Source: Fusobacterium varium (GTDB taxonomy: Bacteria > Fusobacteriota > Fusobacteriia > Fusobacteriales > Fusobacteriaceae). From it: a DNA stretch of 64,000 nt. Position 1 is the stretch's first letter; each line of letters starts with the position of its first letter. The notes beneath the pieces were generated by a model that was not told the DNA's origin, did no database searches, and saw only the letters and a list, made by a program, of their open reading frames with translations. A program made the position numbers and the translations under genes. Location of the stretch: NCBI GenBank assembly GCA_900637705.1, contig LR134390.1, positions 1,550,001 through 1,614,000 on the forward strand, in the 5' to 3' direction. Shown here in pieces: positions 10,133-20,209 of this stretch.

Positions 10133-10155
10133 CATTATTTTTATTCAATTTTATT

Positions 10156-10425
10156 TCATTTCATTATATTTTTTGATGCTCTAAATCTTACTACCTTCTT
10201 TGGATATATTTTCATCAATTCTCTAGTTGATGGATTACTAACTAATCTCGGCTTTCTTTCCAGTACCTCAAGTATACCTCTGTTGACAAATGTTACTGAA
10301 TCATATTTCATCAAGGCTTCCTGTAAGGTTTGGGTAAATATATTTATTTCTTCTAGTGCTGCCTTTTGTGATATCTTTCCCTGAGTTATTGTGCTGTATA
10401 TCTTTGCCAGCTCTCTCTTATTCAT
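10156..10425 (-). CDS. HU/IHF-like DNA-binding protein, second of pair (cassette 2)
   Basis: 89 residues from MNKRELAKIYSTITQGK at 10425. Paralogue of the protein at 5624-5893, with the same SNPSTRELMKIYPKKVVRFRASK end and differences concentrated in the middle (ILEVLERKPRL). Its start overlaps the first HU gene's stop by 8 bp, as in cassette 1. Function by family: DNA bending; target unknown. Confidence 0.8.
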   Translation of the reverse strand: MNKRELAKIYSTITQGKISQKAALEEINIFTQTLQEALMKYDSVTFVNRGILEVLERKPRLVSNPSTRELMKIYPKKVVRFRASKNIMK

Positions 10426-10711
10426 CAGTATCATCTCTATTAACAAGAGTTTTTAAGCCTGTTCCTGTTCGGAAACTTATCTTTTCCCCTGCTTTTGTCA
10501 CTCTTTCTTTTTCCATTCGTGGCGTCATTATTTTCCTTGGAGCTACCTCTTTTTTCTCAAATACTCCCCAATCTTTTAATGATACTTTTCCATCTTCATC
10601 TAAAGCTTTTAGTATTGTATCCCAGAAAAGGTCTATTTTCTCTTTTACCTCTTTATAGCTTCTTGAAAGATTTCTCTTTTTATAGAACTTTATAAATTCT
10701 TTTTCTGTCAT
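10418..10711 (-). CDS. HU/IHF-like DNA-binding protein, first of pair (cassette 2)
   Basis: 97 residues (MTEKEFIKFYKKRNLSR). Paralogue of the protein at 5886-6179 with the same domain order: helical dimerisation part, GVFEKKEVAPRKI strand segment, KISFRTGTGLK end. It begins 20 bp after the autotransporter 2 stop. The N- and C-terminal parts are better conserved between the two cassettes than the arm, where different DNA preference could arise. Confidence 0.75.
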   Translation of the reverse strand: MTEKEFIKFYKKRNLSRSYKEVKEKIDLFWDTILKALDEDGKVSLKDWGVFEKKEVAPRKIMTPRMEKERVTKAGEKISFRTGTGLKTLVNRDDTDE

Positions 10712-10731
10712 AACTTCCCCCGTTTTTATTA

Positions 10732-13700
10732 TTAGAACTTATACCCTAATCCTGCGCCAACTATCCATTCACCTTTGTTTCTGTTTTTTCCATTTCCATT
10801 ATGTGAATCTCTTTCAAATGAATAGCTTCCCTTTACATCAAATAGTATTCCACTTTCAAGTTCAAGTGTATACTTAGCATTTAGTTCTATGCTGTGTTCA
10901 TTTTTATGGGCTACTAGGATATCAAAATTAGTTGCATCTTTTCCTTTAAATCTTCCTGTGATATTCTCTTCATCTGCCCCAGTAAGAAGTCTTGTATAGC
11001 TTACCCCTGCTGATAATGTACTCTTTCCTTTTTCATGTGGTATTACTTTTTTAAGGTCTACTCCCATTTTTGCTGCTGTATAATCAAATGATTTTGAATC
11101 TGTTTCTATTGCTAATACTTTGCTTCCTTCATTTGCTCCCTCCTGGTCTACATATGTATATGACAATGTTCCGTATGGCTCTAAGAATAAATTTTCTCCT
11201 ATGTTATGAGAATATCTTCCATTCAGGTAAATATCATATGCCATGTCTGAATATTTATCGCTGTAGCTGTGTCCTCCTAATGTTGCTCTATTAGCATCAT
11301 ATTCTGAATATTGAATTCCTGCTCCAGCTTTCAATGTAAGGTTTCCTCTGTAGTTTTCTGCAAAAGCTCCTACATATCCACTGTTTCCTTTTACCTTTGA
11401 CATTGGAAGTTTAGCTTCGCTTTTGTTTCCTCCTGTTGTTACTCCCAATGATACATTTTCTGAATATCCATATTTACCAAGCGCGTAAGCTCCAGTAAGT
11501 TTCATATCCACATCTACATCTGCTGTACCTGTATCAAAACCATGATAATTCTGTCCATAGTAGCTGTCTTTAGTTCCACCATCAGTATGAGTCAATCCAC
11601 CCATTATCAACCATTGATTTAAATTTGGTTTGAACTGGTTCTCTGTCACTATATCTCTAAACATTTCCATTGATTTTCTTGAAAGCTCACTTGAATATGA
11701 ATATGGAGTTTCTGTGTAGATACTTCCTAAATAGCTCATTAGATTTTTAAGTTGTTCTTCATCACTTGTACTTTCATCATAATTATTTTTTGAAGAATCA
11801 AAAGAAATTAATACTCTCAAAGCATTTAAGTTATCCTCTTTACTACTGTATATCCCTTTGTAGATATTGTTTAATGATTCATATCTATTTGAATTTTGAC
11901 TACCTTTTCTTGTATTTTCTGGTTTGTATATTTTATCTAAATTTTCATATGCTCCTAATATAACACTTACTTTATCATTAACTTTATATCCATCTATTAT
12001 AGAACTAGTTTTAAAATATAGATTTCTTAATTCAATATTTTTCATATCAACATAGATTTTTTCCCAATTCCATTTGTTATGAATCTCAAAGTTCCTGCTA
12101 TATCTACTCCATTTCCTTCTCCCTGTATAATCATTCCAGTACTGCCTGAAAAAGCATGAGTAGCTTTTGGTATAAGTTCTTCACCTACAGTTTCTTCACT
12201 TCCTGTGTTCTTAAGTCTAAGGTTTAAAGTTCCTGTTTCAGCTATTGTTACTTTTTCTGTTTCTGTTACTTTTACATCTTCAAAGAATGTCACATTGTTA
12301 TATATATTCATATTTGTAAATCCTGTTATATTATGAAGTATATTCATGCTTGCAGCTTCAGATATGTTATTTGATTTATTCAAATTGCTGTTAACTTTTC
12401 CATATAGATTGAGAGTATTGTTCTCTCCTGTTGCTTTCATCTCTCCATTAACTTTTGCATTTCCTTCTAAAACAAGAACATTATTTTCTCCTTCAACTGT
12501 TATGGCTACATTATCTTTTCCCCCTGTATTTACTATTGATTCTCCCTTTAGAGTGAGAGTATTATTTTCTCCTTTAATCTCTATTGTTGCTACCTCTCCA
12601 TCTTCTGCTGCTCCTCCATTTGCTATTGTGTTGTTGAGAATAAGGGCTGAATCTTTACTATCCATAACTACTGCTGTTTCATAGGCATTGATTATTGAAT
12701 CATTAAGTTCATGATTTCCCTCTGAAACCTTTAAAGTTTCATCTTTTCCATTTAATATTGAATTATCATATTCTCCTGATTCTCCTTCAAGTACAAAACT
12801 TACTGTTGAAGTTGCACTTCCTGAATCTCCATTTAATGTAGCATTTTTTATTGTCATATCTTTAACTATTTCTTTTCCATCTTCAGTGTATCCTACTACT
12901 ACTTCTATAGACTCATCACTTGATTTAGTGTCATCTACAGTTATTTGTCCATTTTCTCCAATATACATTCCATAGTTATTTTTAGTACCTGTACTACCAT
13001 CAATTATTGAGCTTCCTTGTGTTGCAAGTATTCCATAGTTGTCTACTGTACCTATAGTTCCACTATTATTCTTTATAGCATTAGTTTTTCCATAAATAAC
13101 TCCTGTATTTGTTATACCTCCAATTGTATCTGATGAGTTATTATTTATTCCATAACCCTCACAATAAGCACCAGAAGTAGTAGAACCACTTATTACTCCT
13201 GTATTTTCTATATTTCCCATTGTAGCTGAATTATCTATTCCATAACCATAACCTTTACCATATTTATCACCATTAATACCATAACCACTTATTACTCCTA
13301 TATTTGTTATAGCTCCCATTTTACCTGAGTTATTATTTATTCCATAACCAGAACCACCAGAATTATCACCATAACCACTTATTATTCCTATGTTTGTTAT
13401 AGCTCCCATTGTACCTGAGTTATTATTTATTCCATAACCCTCACCAGAAGTACTAAGACTAGTACCATAACCACTTATTACTCCTGTATTTGTTATATCT
13501 TGTATTTCGGCACTTGAATCGTTATATATTCCATAACCTTTACCAAAATCATATGTATTATCAATACCAGTACCACTTATTATTCCTTTATTTTCTATAT
13601 TGCCCATTTCAGCTGAATTATATATTCCATAACCATAAACAACACGAGTACCAGTACCATAACCACTTATCAGTCCTGTATTTGTTATGTCTTGTATTTT

Positions 13701-14339
13701 TGCACCTGAATCGTTATATATTCCATAACCATAACCCTGACTGCTACTAGTATTATCACCAATACCACTTATTGTTCCAGTATTTGTTATGTCTTTTATT
13801 TCAGCACTTGAATTGTTATATATTCCATAACCATAACAATTAGTAGAACCATTATAAATACCTGAGCCACTTATTACTCCTGTATTTTCTATATTTCCCA
13901 TTTTAGCTGAATTATATATTCCATAACCCTTACTAGAACCAGAAGTATCCCTCATTATTCCTATTATTGAACCATTATTTACAAAATTCACATCAGTCAA
14001 TTCACCACTTAATCTAAGTCCATAACTTAAATTCGTACCATAGTTCCCATCTGTCTTATTAGACGACAATATCATATTGTTTGTATAAGTTTTAGGTTCG
14101 GTATCCTTATTCCAATTATTATCGCTATATGGATTTGTTGTCTTCCAACCTCCATCAGCTCCTGTAGTACTATCAGTACTAAATTTAATTTCTCCACCAT
14201 CTTCTTTTATCCAAAGATAATTATCCTCTCCCATCACAACTGTACATGACAACAAAAATCCAATCACTGCCCCTATTGTTATATTTCTACTTCTCTTTTT
14301 GTTGCTGCTTTTTACTGCCTTCATAATCTTTTCAATCAT
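10732..14339 (-). CDS. Autotransporter adhesin 2, interrupted by a frameshift at 12057-12062
   Basis: The first open part runs 14339-12042: start MIEKIMKAVKSS behind GGAGGAAAAAT, signal peptide, repeats like GYGIYNNSSAEIQDITNTGVISGYG. It stops after TNGIGKKSMLI. The second part, 12045-10732, begins MKNIELRNLYF and contains the whole beta-barrel ending GAGLGYKF. On the minus strand the junction reads GGG followed by six A. One more A, or a -1 slip on the tandem AAA codons, gives GKKIYVDMKNIELRNLYF and a continuous protein of about 1,200 residues that aligns with autotransporters 1 and 3 (the YENLDKIY region matches YEKLNKIY). The HU pair follows. The interruption may be phase variation, programmed slippage or a sequencing error. 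Confidence 0.88.
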
Positions 14340-14340
14340 A

Positions 14341-14640
14341 TTTTTCCTCCCCAAGTTTGTTTTTATATATTTTTTATTTAAATTTTTCTTAAAATTTTTT
14401 CAATTTTTTCCTCCAAAATCCTAATTAAAATTGAAAATTTAAATGTAGAAATTAAGCTAATAACTGAGAAAAGTTCCTTTTTATACATAAAAGCGAACTT
14501 TTAGACGCTCTAACCTCCCAATTTTTAATACCTCATTTTTTGGACCTTGTCTTCCTCCCAATTTTTCCATATTGACTTTTACAAATTTAAAGAGTACAAT
14601 GGTAGAGGAAATATCAGAAAAGTGTTCGCCTTTATAGATA
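14341..14640. repeat. Upstream region of autotransporter 2, duplicated at 18942-19240
   Basis: About 300 bp upstream of the autotransporter 2 start is nearly identical to the region upstream of autotransporter 3. The match includes a second Shine-Dalgarno-like GGAGGAAAAAATTG and the 177-bp element. This indicates a recent duplication of promoter, leader and signal-peptide region. Confidence 0.85.
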
Positions 14641-14649
14641 AAAGGGAAC
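14473..14649. repeat. 177-bp inverted-repeat element, copy 2
   Basis: Ends at 14473-14498 and 14624-14649. The plus-strand promoter is TTGACT (14572-14577), 17 bp, TACAAT (14595-14600). The right-hand palindrome has perfect AAAAGTGTTC/GAACACTTTT outer pairing and T-runs, and lies 100 bp after the autotransporter 3 stop, so it may also end that transcript. The minus-strand frame reads FIYKGEHFSDISS and ends in LKIGRLERLKVRFYV. Confidence 0.8.
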
Positions 14650-14753
14650 ACTTTTTTGTTTATTCAGGTTTAATCAATGTTTTCTCTACTCAAGCTCTCC
14701 TTAAAAAAATTATTTAGAGTACCCTGTGTATTTTGATTAAAGTATTATTTATT

Positions 14754-17700
14754 CTAGAACTTGTATCCTATTCCTGCTCCTACTATCCATTCACCTTTTG
14801 CTCTGTTTTTACCTGTTCCATTGTGTGAATCTCTTTCTACATTGTAGCTTCCCTTTACATCAAACAGGATTCCACTTTCAAGTTCAAGTGTGTACTTAGC
14901 ATTTAGTCCTATGCTTTGTTCATTTTTGTGAGCAACTAGGATATCAAAGTCAGTTGCATTTTCTCCTTTAAATCTTCCTGTGATATTTTCTTCATCTGCA
15001 CCAGTAAGAAATCTTGTATAGCTTACCCCTGCAGACAGTGTACTTTTCCCTTTTTCATGAGGAATTACTTTTTTAAGGTCTACTCCCACTTTTGCTACTG
15101 TATAATCAAATGATTTTGAGTCTGTTTCTATTGCTAATACTTTGTTTCCTTCATCTGCACCCTCTTGGTCTACATATGTATATGACAGTGTTCCGTATGG
15201 TTCTAAGAATAAATTATTTCCAATATTATGAGAATATCTTCCATTTAGGTAAATATCATATGTCATATCATTATAGTTATCACAGTATTTCATTACTGGT
15301 TCTGCCAGACTAGAAGCCACCTTATTTACTGCAATTCTATCTGCATCATAATCTCCATACTGCAGTCCTAATCCTCCTGTTACTTTTAGATTTCCTACAT
15401 ACTTCTTAGCATATGCTCCCATATACAGCGCATCTCCATCTACTTTTGAGCCATTAGACAACTCAGATTTAAGCTTATTTCCTCCAATTACTACTCCATA
15501 AGCTAATGTATCTGATACTCCATACTCTCCAAGCATATATGCTCCAGTTATTTTAGTATCTGCGTCCATATCTGAACTTCCTATATCATATGTATAGTAT
15601 CCTTTTCCATAGTATGTATCTTTAGTTCCTCCATCTACATGAGTCAGTCCACCCATTATCAACCATTTATTCAGTTCTGGTTTGAATTGATTTTCTGTTG
15701 CTATATCTCTAAACATTCCCACTGATTTTCTTGAAAGTTCACTTGAATATGAGTATGGATTTCCTGCATAGATGTCATTTAAGTATCCTAAGAATATTGA
15801 TAAACTTTCATCATCTACATTAAAATTAGCTATTAAATCTTCTACTGATAAAATTCCATGATATATCTTATTTAATTTTTCATACTCAGGAATTTCAAAG
15901 AAGCCTGGAATATTTTGTCTAACTATAACTTTTACATCTTTATTATTTATTATTTCCAGAGTATGAAGTGCTGAAGTAGTATCAAGAGTTCCTTTTTCTG
16001 GTACTAACCCATCTCCTAAAGTAGTACTTCCAAAAGATATTATATTTTCATTTCCTGCCCCATTGAGAGCAAGCAGAAGTTTTCCTCCATCAGTTGAAGA
16101 TATCACTCCTGTATTCCCATAAAGTGCATGACCTGTAATTTTATCATCTCCCCCTTCATTTACCGTTTTACTGCTATTTATTCTCAATGTAAGAGTTCCA
16201 TTTTTCCCTATTTTTATCTCGTCTGCACCTGTTACTTTTAAATCTGTTTCTTTTCCATATGTTTCAAGAGTTTTTTCAAATAGAGTAACATTGGTATTTA
16301 TATTCATCTTTTGAAAATTAGATATATTGTGTATAATATTTACTCCTTGACTTTTGGCTGGAATTGACTTAGCCCCTGAACTTATTCCAAAATTAAGAGT
16401 GTCAGTTCCAACTCCACCATCAAGAGTTCCATTAATTATTGTGCCATCTCCTATTGTAAGAGTATCATCTCCAGCTCCCATATCTATATTTCCATTGACT
16501 ATAGTATTTTGAGTTGCAGATTTTTCCACTTTATTATCTGTATATTCAATTTTTCCTGACTGAAGTATTAGAGTATCTCCATTACCACTTCCTGATATAG
16601 CTGCCACTTTAACAGTAGGATCAGGATTAGAATCATCCTCATCTATCCCTCCATTTACTATTGTTCCTGATAAAGTCAGTTGGTTATTATCTCCTGTATC
16701 TCCAAATACAACTGCTGTTCCATAAGCATTGATTATTGAACCTGTGACATTGTTATTTTCTCCAGTTACTTTATATGTATTTGTTAGAGCATTTAATATA
16801 TGGTTTTCTTTGTTTCCACTAAATGAATTACTTTTATCATCATTTTTTCCTGCTACATTTCCTATTGTTACCTTTCTTTCTCCCATGATATTTCCTTCAG
16901 CATCATAGAATGGTATTGGTATATCTTGAGTTCCTGCAGTTCCTACAGTTATATTATCACCTTCATTTTTTATTATAAGTCCATAGTTGGTATCACTTAT
17001 CCCAGCATTTACATCTTTATTTTCTTCATTTACAAGTATTCCATAGTTATTTACAGTTATATTACCATTAGTATTATTTATAGCATTATCTTTTCCATAA
17101 ATAACTCCTGTATTTGTTATAGCTCCCATTGTACCTGAACTACCATTATATATTCCAGAACCAGAACCACCAGTACCAGTCCCACTTATTATTCCTGTAT
17201 TTATTATAGCTCCCATTGTAGTTGTATTTCCCGGTGTAGTTATATTAGATATTCCATAACCATAACCTGTATCATGACCAGAACCATAACCACTTATTAC
17301 TCCTGTATTTGTTGTATCTCCAATTGTACCTGATTCATTATTTATTCCATAACCAGTACCAGTACTAGAACTTTCACCAGCACCATAACCATTTATTATT
17401 CCTATGTTTGTTATCTTTCCCATTTCTTTACTATCACTCTTATTATGTATTCCAGACCCAGTATCAGAAGTACCAGTACTAGTATTATTATAACCAGTAC
17501 CACTTATCAGTCCTGTATTTTCTATATCTCCCATTGTAGCTCCATTATATATTCCATAACCCTCACCATTACCACCAGTACTAGTCCCAGAGCCACTTAT
17601 TACTCCTTCATTTGTTATATTTCCTATTTCTTTACCATAAGTCTTATCATTATGTATTCCATATCCAGTACTAGCACCACTAGTTTTACCAGAACCATTT

Positions 17701-18941
17701 ATTGCCCCTGTATTTTTTATATCTCCAATTTTACCTGAACTATTATTTATTCCATAACCAGTACTAGCATGACTAGTACTATTACCAGAGCCACTTATTA
17801 TCCCTGTATTTATTATTTTTCCCATTTCTTTACTAATACCACTCGCATTATGTATTCCAGTACCATTAGTACTAGTACCACTTATTACTCCTTCATTTGT
17901 TATAGCTCCAATTGCACCTGAGTCATTATATATTCCATAACCCTTACTATCACTACTAGAATCAGCACCAGTACCACTTATTCTTCCTGTATTTTTTATA
18001 TTTTTCATTTCAGCTGAATTATATATTCCAGAACCCTCACTCTTACCACTAGTACTCTTACCACTACCACTTATTTCTCCTGTATTTGTTATATCTCCAA
18101 TTTTACCTGAACTAGAATTATTTATTCCATAACCAGTACCAGCACCAGTACCATCACCTTTACCAGTCCCACTTATTTCTCCTGTATTTGTTATAGCTCC
18201 CATTGTAGATGAACTATTATATATCCCATAACCCTCACCTTCACCATCGCTACTACTAAAACCAGAACCAGTACCACTTATTCTTCCTGTATTTTCTATA
18301 TCTACAATTGTGCCTTGATAATTATATATTCCATAACCAGCACCACCATAAGTACCACCATCAAGACCTTTAGCAGTACCACTTATTTCTCCTGTATTTG
18401 TTATATTTTTCATTTCAACTGAATTAGAATTATATATCCCATAGCCACTAGCAGTACCAGTACCACTTATTTCTCCTGTATTTTCTATATTTCCCATTTT
18501 AGTTGATTCATTGTATATTCCATAACCAGGACCATAATCACTACCACTGCTATCACTTATTTCTCCTGTTATTGAATCATTATTTATAAAATTCATGTTA
18601 GCCAATTCACCACTTAATCTAAGTCCATAACTTATCTTCTTATCACTCCCATCTTTTCCATTAGCTCCATTTGATGACAACTTCATATTGTTTGTATAAG
18701 TTTTTTTAACTGTATCCCAATTATTATCGCTATATGGATTTCCTTCATTCCAACTTCCACCACCATCAGCAGTTTCAGCTTTATTAAATTTAATTCCATT
18801 TTCTCCTTTTATCCAAAGATGGCTATCTGCTCCCATTACTGCTGTACATGACAATAGAAATCCTACTACTGCCCCTATTGTTATATTTCTACTTCTCTTT
18901 TTGTTGCTGCTTTTTACTGCCTTCATAATCTTTTCAATCAT
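14754..18941 (-). CDS. Autotransporter adhesin 3 (type Va)
   Basis: 1,395 residues, the longest complete paralogue. Start MIEKIMKAVKSSNKKRSRN after GGAGGAAAAAT. Signal peptide to about residue 38. The passenger has roughly 18 beta-helix repeats of variable length (18-30 residues) built on the pattern GYGIYN-S-MGxITNTGxISGxG, so length variation by recombination is likely. A linker then resembles autotransporter 1 (NAYGTAVVF, SGTIVNGG, DTLTIGDGTIINGTLDGG). The barrel of about 270 residues ends GAGIGYKF. Barrel segments such as GSKVDGDALYMGAYAKKY are shared with autotransporter 1 but not 2. No HU pair follows this copy. Confidence 0.92.
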   Translation of the reverse strand: MIEKIMKAVKSSNKKRSRNITIGAVVGFLLSCTAVMGADSHLWIKGENGIKFNKAETADGGGSWNEGNPYSDNNWDTVKKTYTNNMKLSSNGANGKDGSDKKISYGLRLSGELANMNFINNDSITGEISDSSGSDYGPGYGIYNESTKMGNIENTGEISGTGTASGYGIYNSNSVEMKNITNTGEISGTAKGLDGGTYGGAGYGIYNYQGTIVDIENTGRISGTGSGFSSSDGEGEGYGIYNSSSTMGAITNTGEISGTGKGDGTGAGTGYGINNSSSGKIGDITNTGEISGSGKSTSGKSEGSGIYNSAEMKNIKNTGRISGTGADSSSDSKGYGIYNDSGAIGAITNEGVISGTSTNGTGIHNASGISKEMGKIINTGIISGSGNSTSHASTGYGINNSSGKIGDIKNTGAINGSGKTSGASTGYGIHNDKTYGKEIGNITNEGVISGSGTSTGGNGEGYGIYNGATMGDIENTGLISGTGYNNTSTGTSDTGSGIHNKSDSKEMGKITNIGIINGYGAGESSSTGTGYGINNESGTIGDTTNTGVISGYGSGHDTGYGYGISNITTPGNTTTMGAIINTGIISGTGTGGSGSGIYNGSSGTMGAITNTGVIYGKDNAINNTNGNITVNNYGILVNEENKDVNAGISDTNYGLIIKNEGDNITVGTAGTQDIPIPFYDAEGNIMGERKVTIGNVAGKNDDKSNSFSGNKENHILNALTNTYKVTGENNNVTGSIINAYGTAVVFGDTGDNNQLTLSGTIVNGGIDEDDSNPDPTVKVAAISGSGNGDTLILQSGKIEYTDNKVEKSATQNTIVNGNIDMGAGDDTLTIGDGTIINGTLDGGVGTDTLNFGISSGAKSIPAKSQGVNIIHNISNFQKMNINTNVTLFEKTLETYGKETDLKVTGADEIKIGKNGTLTLRINSSKTVNEGGDDKITGHALYGNTGVISSTDGGKLLLALNGAGNENIISFGSTTLGDGLVPEKGTLDTTSALHTLEIINNKDVKVIVRQNIPGFFEIPEYEKLNKIYHGILSVEDLIANFNVDDESLSIFLGYLNDIYAGNPYSYSSELSRKSVGMFRDIATENQFKPELNKWLIMGGLTHVDGGTKDTYYGKGYYTYDIGSSDMDADTKITGAYMLGEYGVSDTLAYGVVIGGNKLKSELSNGSKVDGDALYMGAYAKKYVGNLKVTGGLGLQYGDYDADRIAVNKVASSLAEPVMKYCDNYNDMTYDIYLNGRYSHNIGNNLFLEPYGTLSYTYVDQEGADEGNKVLAIETDSKSFDYTVAKVGVDLKKVIPHEKGKSTLSAGVSYTRFLTGADEENITGRFKGENATDFDILVAHKNEQSIGLNAKYTLELESGILFDVKGSYNVERDSHNGTGKNRAKGEWIVGAGIGYKF

Positions 18942-19075
18942 ATTTTTCCTCCCCCAAGTTTGTTTTTATATATTTTTTATTTAAATTTTTCTTAAAATTT
19001 TTTCAATTTTTTCCTCCAAAATTCTAATTAAAATTGAAAATTTAAATGTAGAAATTAAGCTAATAACTGAGAAAA

Positions 19076-19252
19076 GTTCCTTTTTATACATAAAAGCGAA
19101 CTTTTAGACGCTCTAACCTCCCAATTTTTAATACCTCATTTTTTGGACCCCGTTCACCTCCCAAAACTTTTATATTGACTTTTACAAATTTAAAGAGTAC
19201 AATGATAGGGAAAATATAGGGAATGTGTTCGCCTTTATGTATAAACAAGAAC
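19076..19252. repeat. 177-bp inverted-repeat element, copy 3
   Basis: Ends at 19076-19101 and 19227-19252. Promoter TTGACT (19175-19180), 17 bp, TACAAT (19198-19203). The right end has drifted more (ATAAACAAGAAC). The minus-strand frame still ends LKIGRLERLKVRFYV. It is upstream of autotransporter 3 and marks the border between the adhesin region and the phage-like genes. Confidence 0.78.
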
Positions 19253-19306
19253 TTTTTAGCAAAAAGCTCGCTTTTTCCACTTTTTAGTATTCTATTTTTC
19301 TCCCTC

Positions 19307-19543
19307 TTAATGCTTCATCAGATACTCCTCTATCCTTGTCATTCTTTCTTCAATCCTGCTTATTCCCTCAGTCAGTGTTTTTATATTTTCTATTCTGAAT
19401 TTTTCTGCAAAGATTCTTTCTTTTTCGCACTCCCCTTTATCTATTTTTTTCTCAAACAATGATAATGTGTACCTGTGGTATGCCAGAAAAAAAGTTCCTG
19501 TTGTAGTTATTATTTTAAAAAACAGTTCTGCATTATTTATCAT
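19307..19543 (-). CDS. Small phage-like membrane protein (holin-like?)
   Basis: 78 residues from MINNAELFFKIITTTGTFF, chosen because GGAGGAGAAA precedes it; longer upstream reading lacks a ribosome site. An N-terminal hydrophobic segment (about 6-22) is followed by a charged coiled-coil tail (IENIKTLTEGISRIEERMTRIEEYL). A short protein with one membrane segment and a helical tail, next to other small phage-type genes, could be a holin or haemolysin XhlA-like protein. No family is firmly recognised. It overlaps the preceding gene by 11 bp. Confidence 0.55.
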   Translation of the reverse strand: MINNAELFFKIITTTGTFFLAYHRYTLSLFEKKIDKGECEKERIFAEKFRIENIKTLTEGISRIEERMTRIEEYLMKH

Positions 19544-19715
19544 TTTTCTCCTCCTCCAGTTTTCCAAATACTGCCTCATATATCTTGTCATCTATTTTGC
19601 TTTCTGTTCTCTTTACCAATTCTCCCAAAGCTGTTATCACTACTTTTTCCATTGCCTTTGTTCCAAACCATCTGCTGATAAAATATTTTAAAAATTTTAT
19701 TATTATTGTTTTCAT
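19533..19715 (-). CDS. Small hypothetical protein, phage-associated
   Basis: 60 residues (MKTIIIKFLKYFISRWFGTKAMEKVV) after GGAGGAAAAATT. Amphipathic basic N-terminus, then an acidic/basic helix (ESKIDDKIYEAVFGKLEEEK). Not recognised; the overlap with the next gene suggests translational coupling. Confidence 0.5.
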   Translation of the reverse strand: MKTIIIKFLKYFISRWFGTKAMEKVVITALGELVKRTESKIDDKIYEAVFGKLEEEKNDK

Positions 19716-19783
19716 AATTTTTCCTCCATTTTTTTATTTTTGGGTAAAAAAAAGACTGCAGCTTCTGCCACAGCCTCTTTTCT

Positions 19784-20098
19784 TTAAGCTTCTGGTGTAT
19801 TATTTTTTACATAAAACTGGTATGCTGCCAGTAGACTTCTGTACTTGTCTATTGTTTCCAAAGAAGTTGTATAAGATTTAATTTCCTTCTCTGCGCTTTC
19901 CTGCCAGTCTTTGTATGACTCATATGCTGAGTTTTCTGGGAACTCCTTTCCTGATTCTACCAACTCTGCTATATGCTCAAGAGTTGCTGTTATATCGTCT
20001 ATATTTTTTAATATAGCCTTTTCCCTCTTGATTGCATTTTCCACCTTCTCCATTTCTTTTTGAACCACTGCTAATATTACTTGATTTTCTCCTGCCAT
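19784..20098 (-). CDS. Hypothetical helical protein, phage-associated
   Basis: 104 residues from MAGENQVILAVVQKEMEKVE, behind CAGGAGGCAGTAAA. The protein is almost entirely helical and charged, with heptad-like spacing; no signal peptide or membrane segment. It lies between the phage replication-type genes and two very small membrane-type genes. No family recognised. Confidence 0.5.
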   Translation of the reverse strand: MAGENQVILAVVQKEMEKVENAIKREKAILKNIDDITATLEHIAELVESGKEFPENSAYESYKDWQESAEKEIKSYTTSLETIDKYRSLLAAYQFYVKNNTPEA

Positions 20099-20178
20099 TT
20101 TACTGCCTCCTGTTTTTTTGTTTTTGTTATACATATATGATACTACTTCTAAGCAGGATTAAACAGTGACTCAATGTT

Positions 20179-20198
20179 ACGATTTGTGACGAATTGTG
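20179..20198. promoter_or_regulatory. Tandem 10-bp direct repeats, candidate operator
   Basis: ACGATTTGTG is followed immediately by ACGAATTGTG, in the gap just downstream of a small HTH gene. Two adjacent near-identical decamers one helical turn apart suit a dimeric DNA-binding protein such as that HTH protein. Confidence 0.4.
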
Positions 20199-20209
20199 AA
20201 AGTCAAAAA

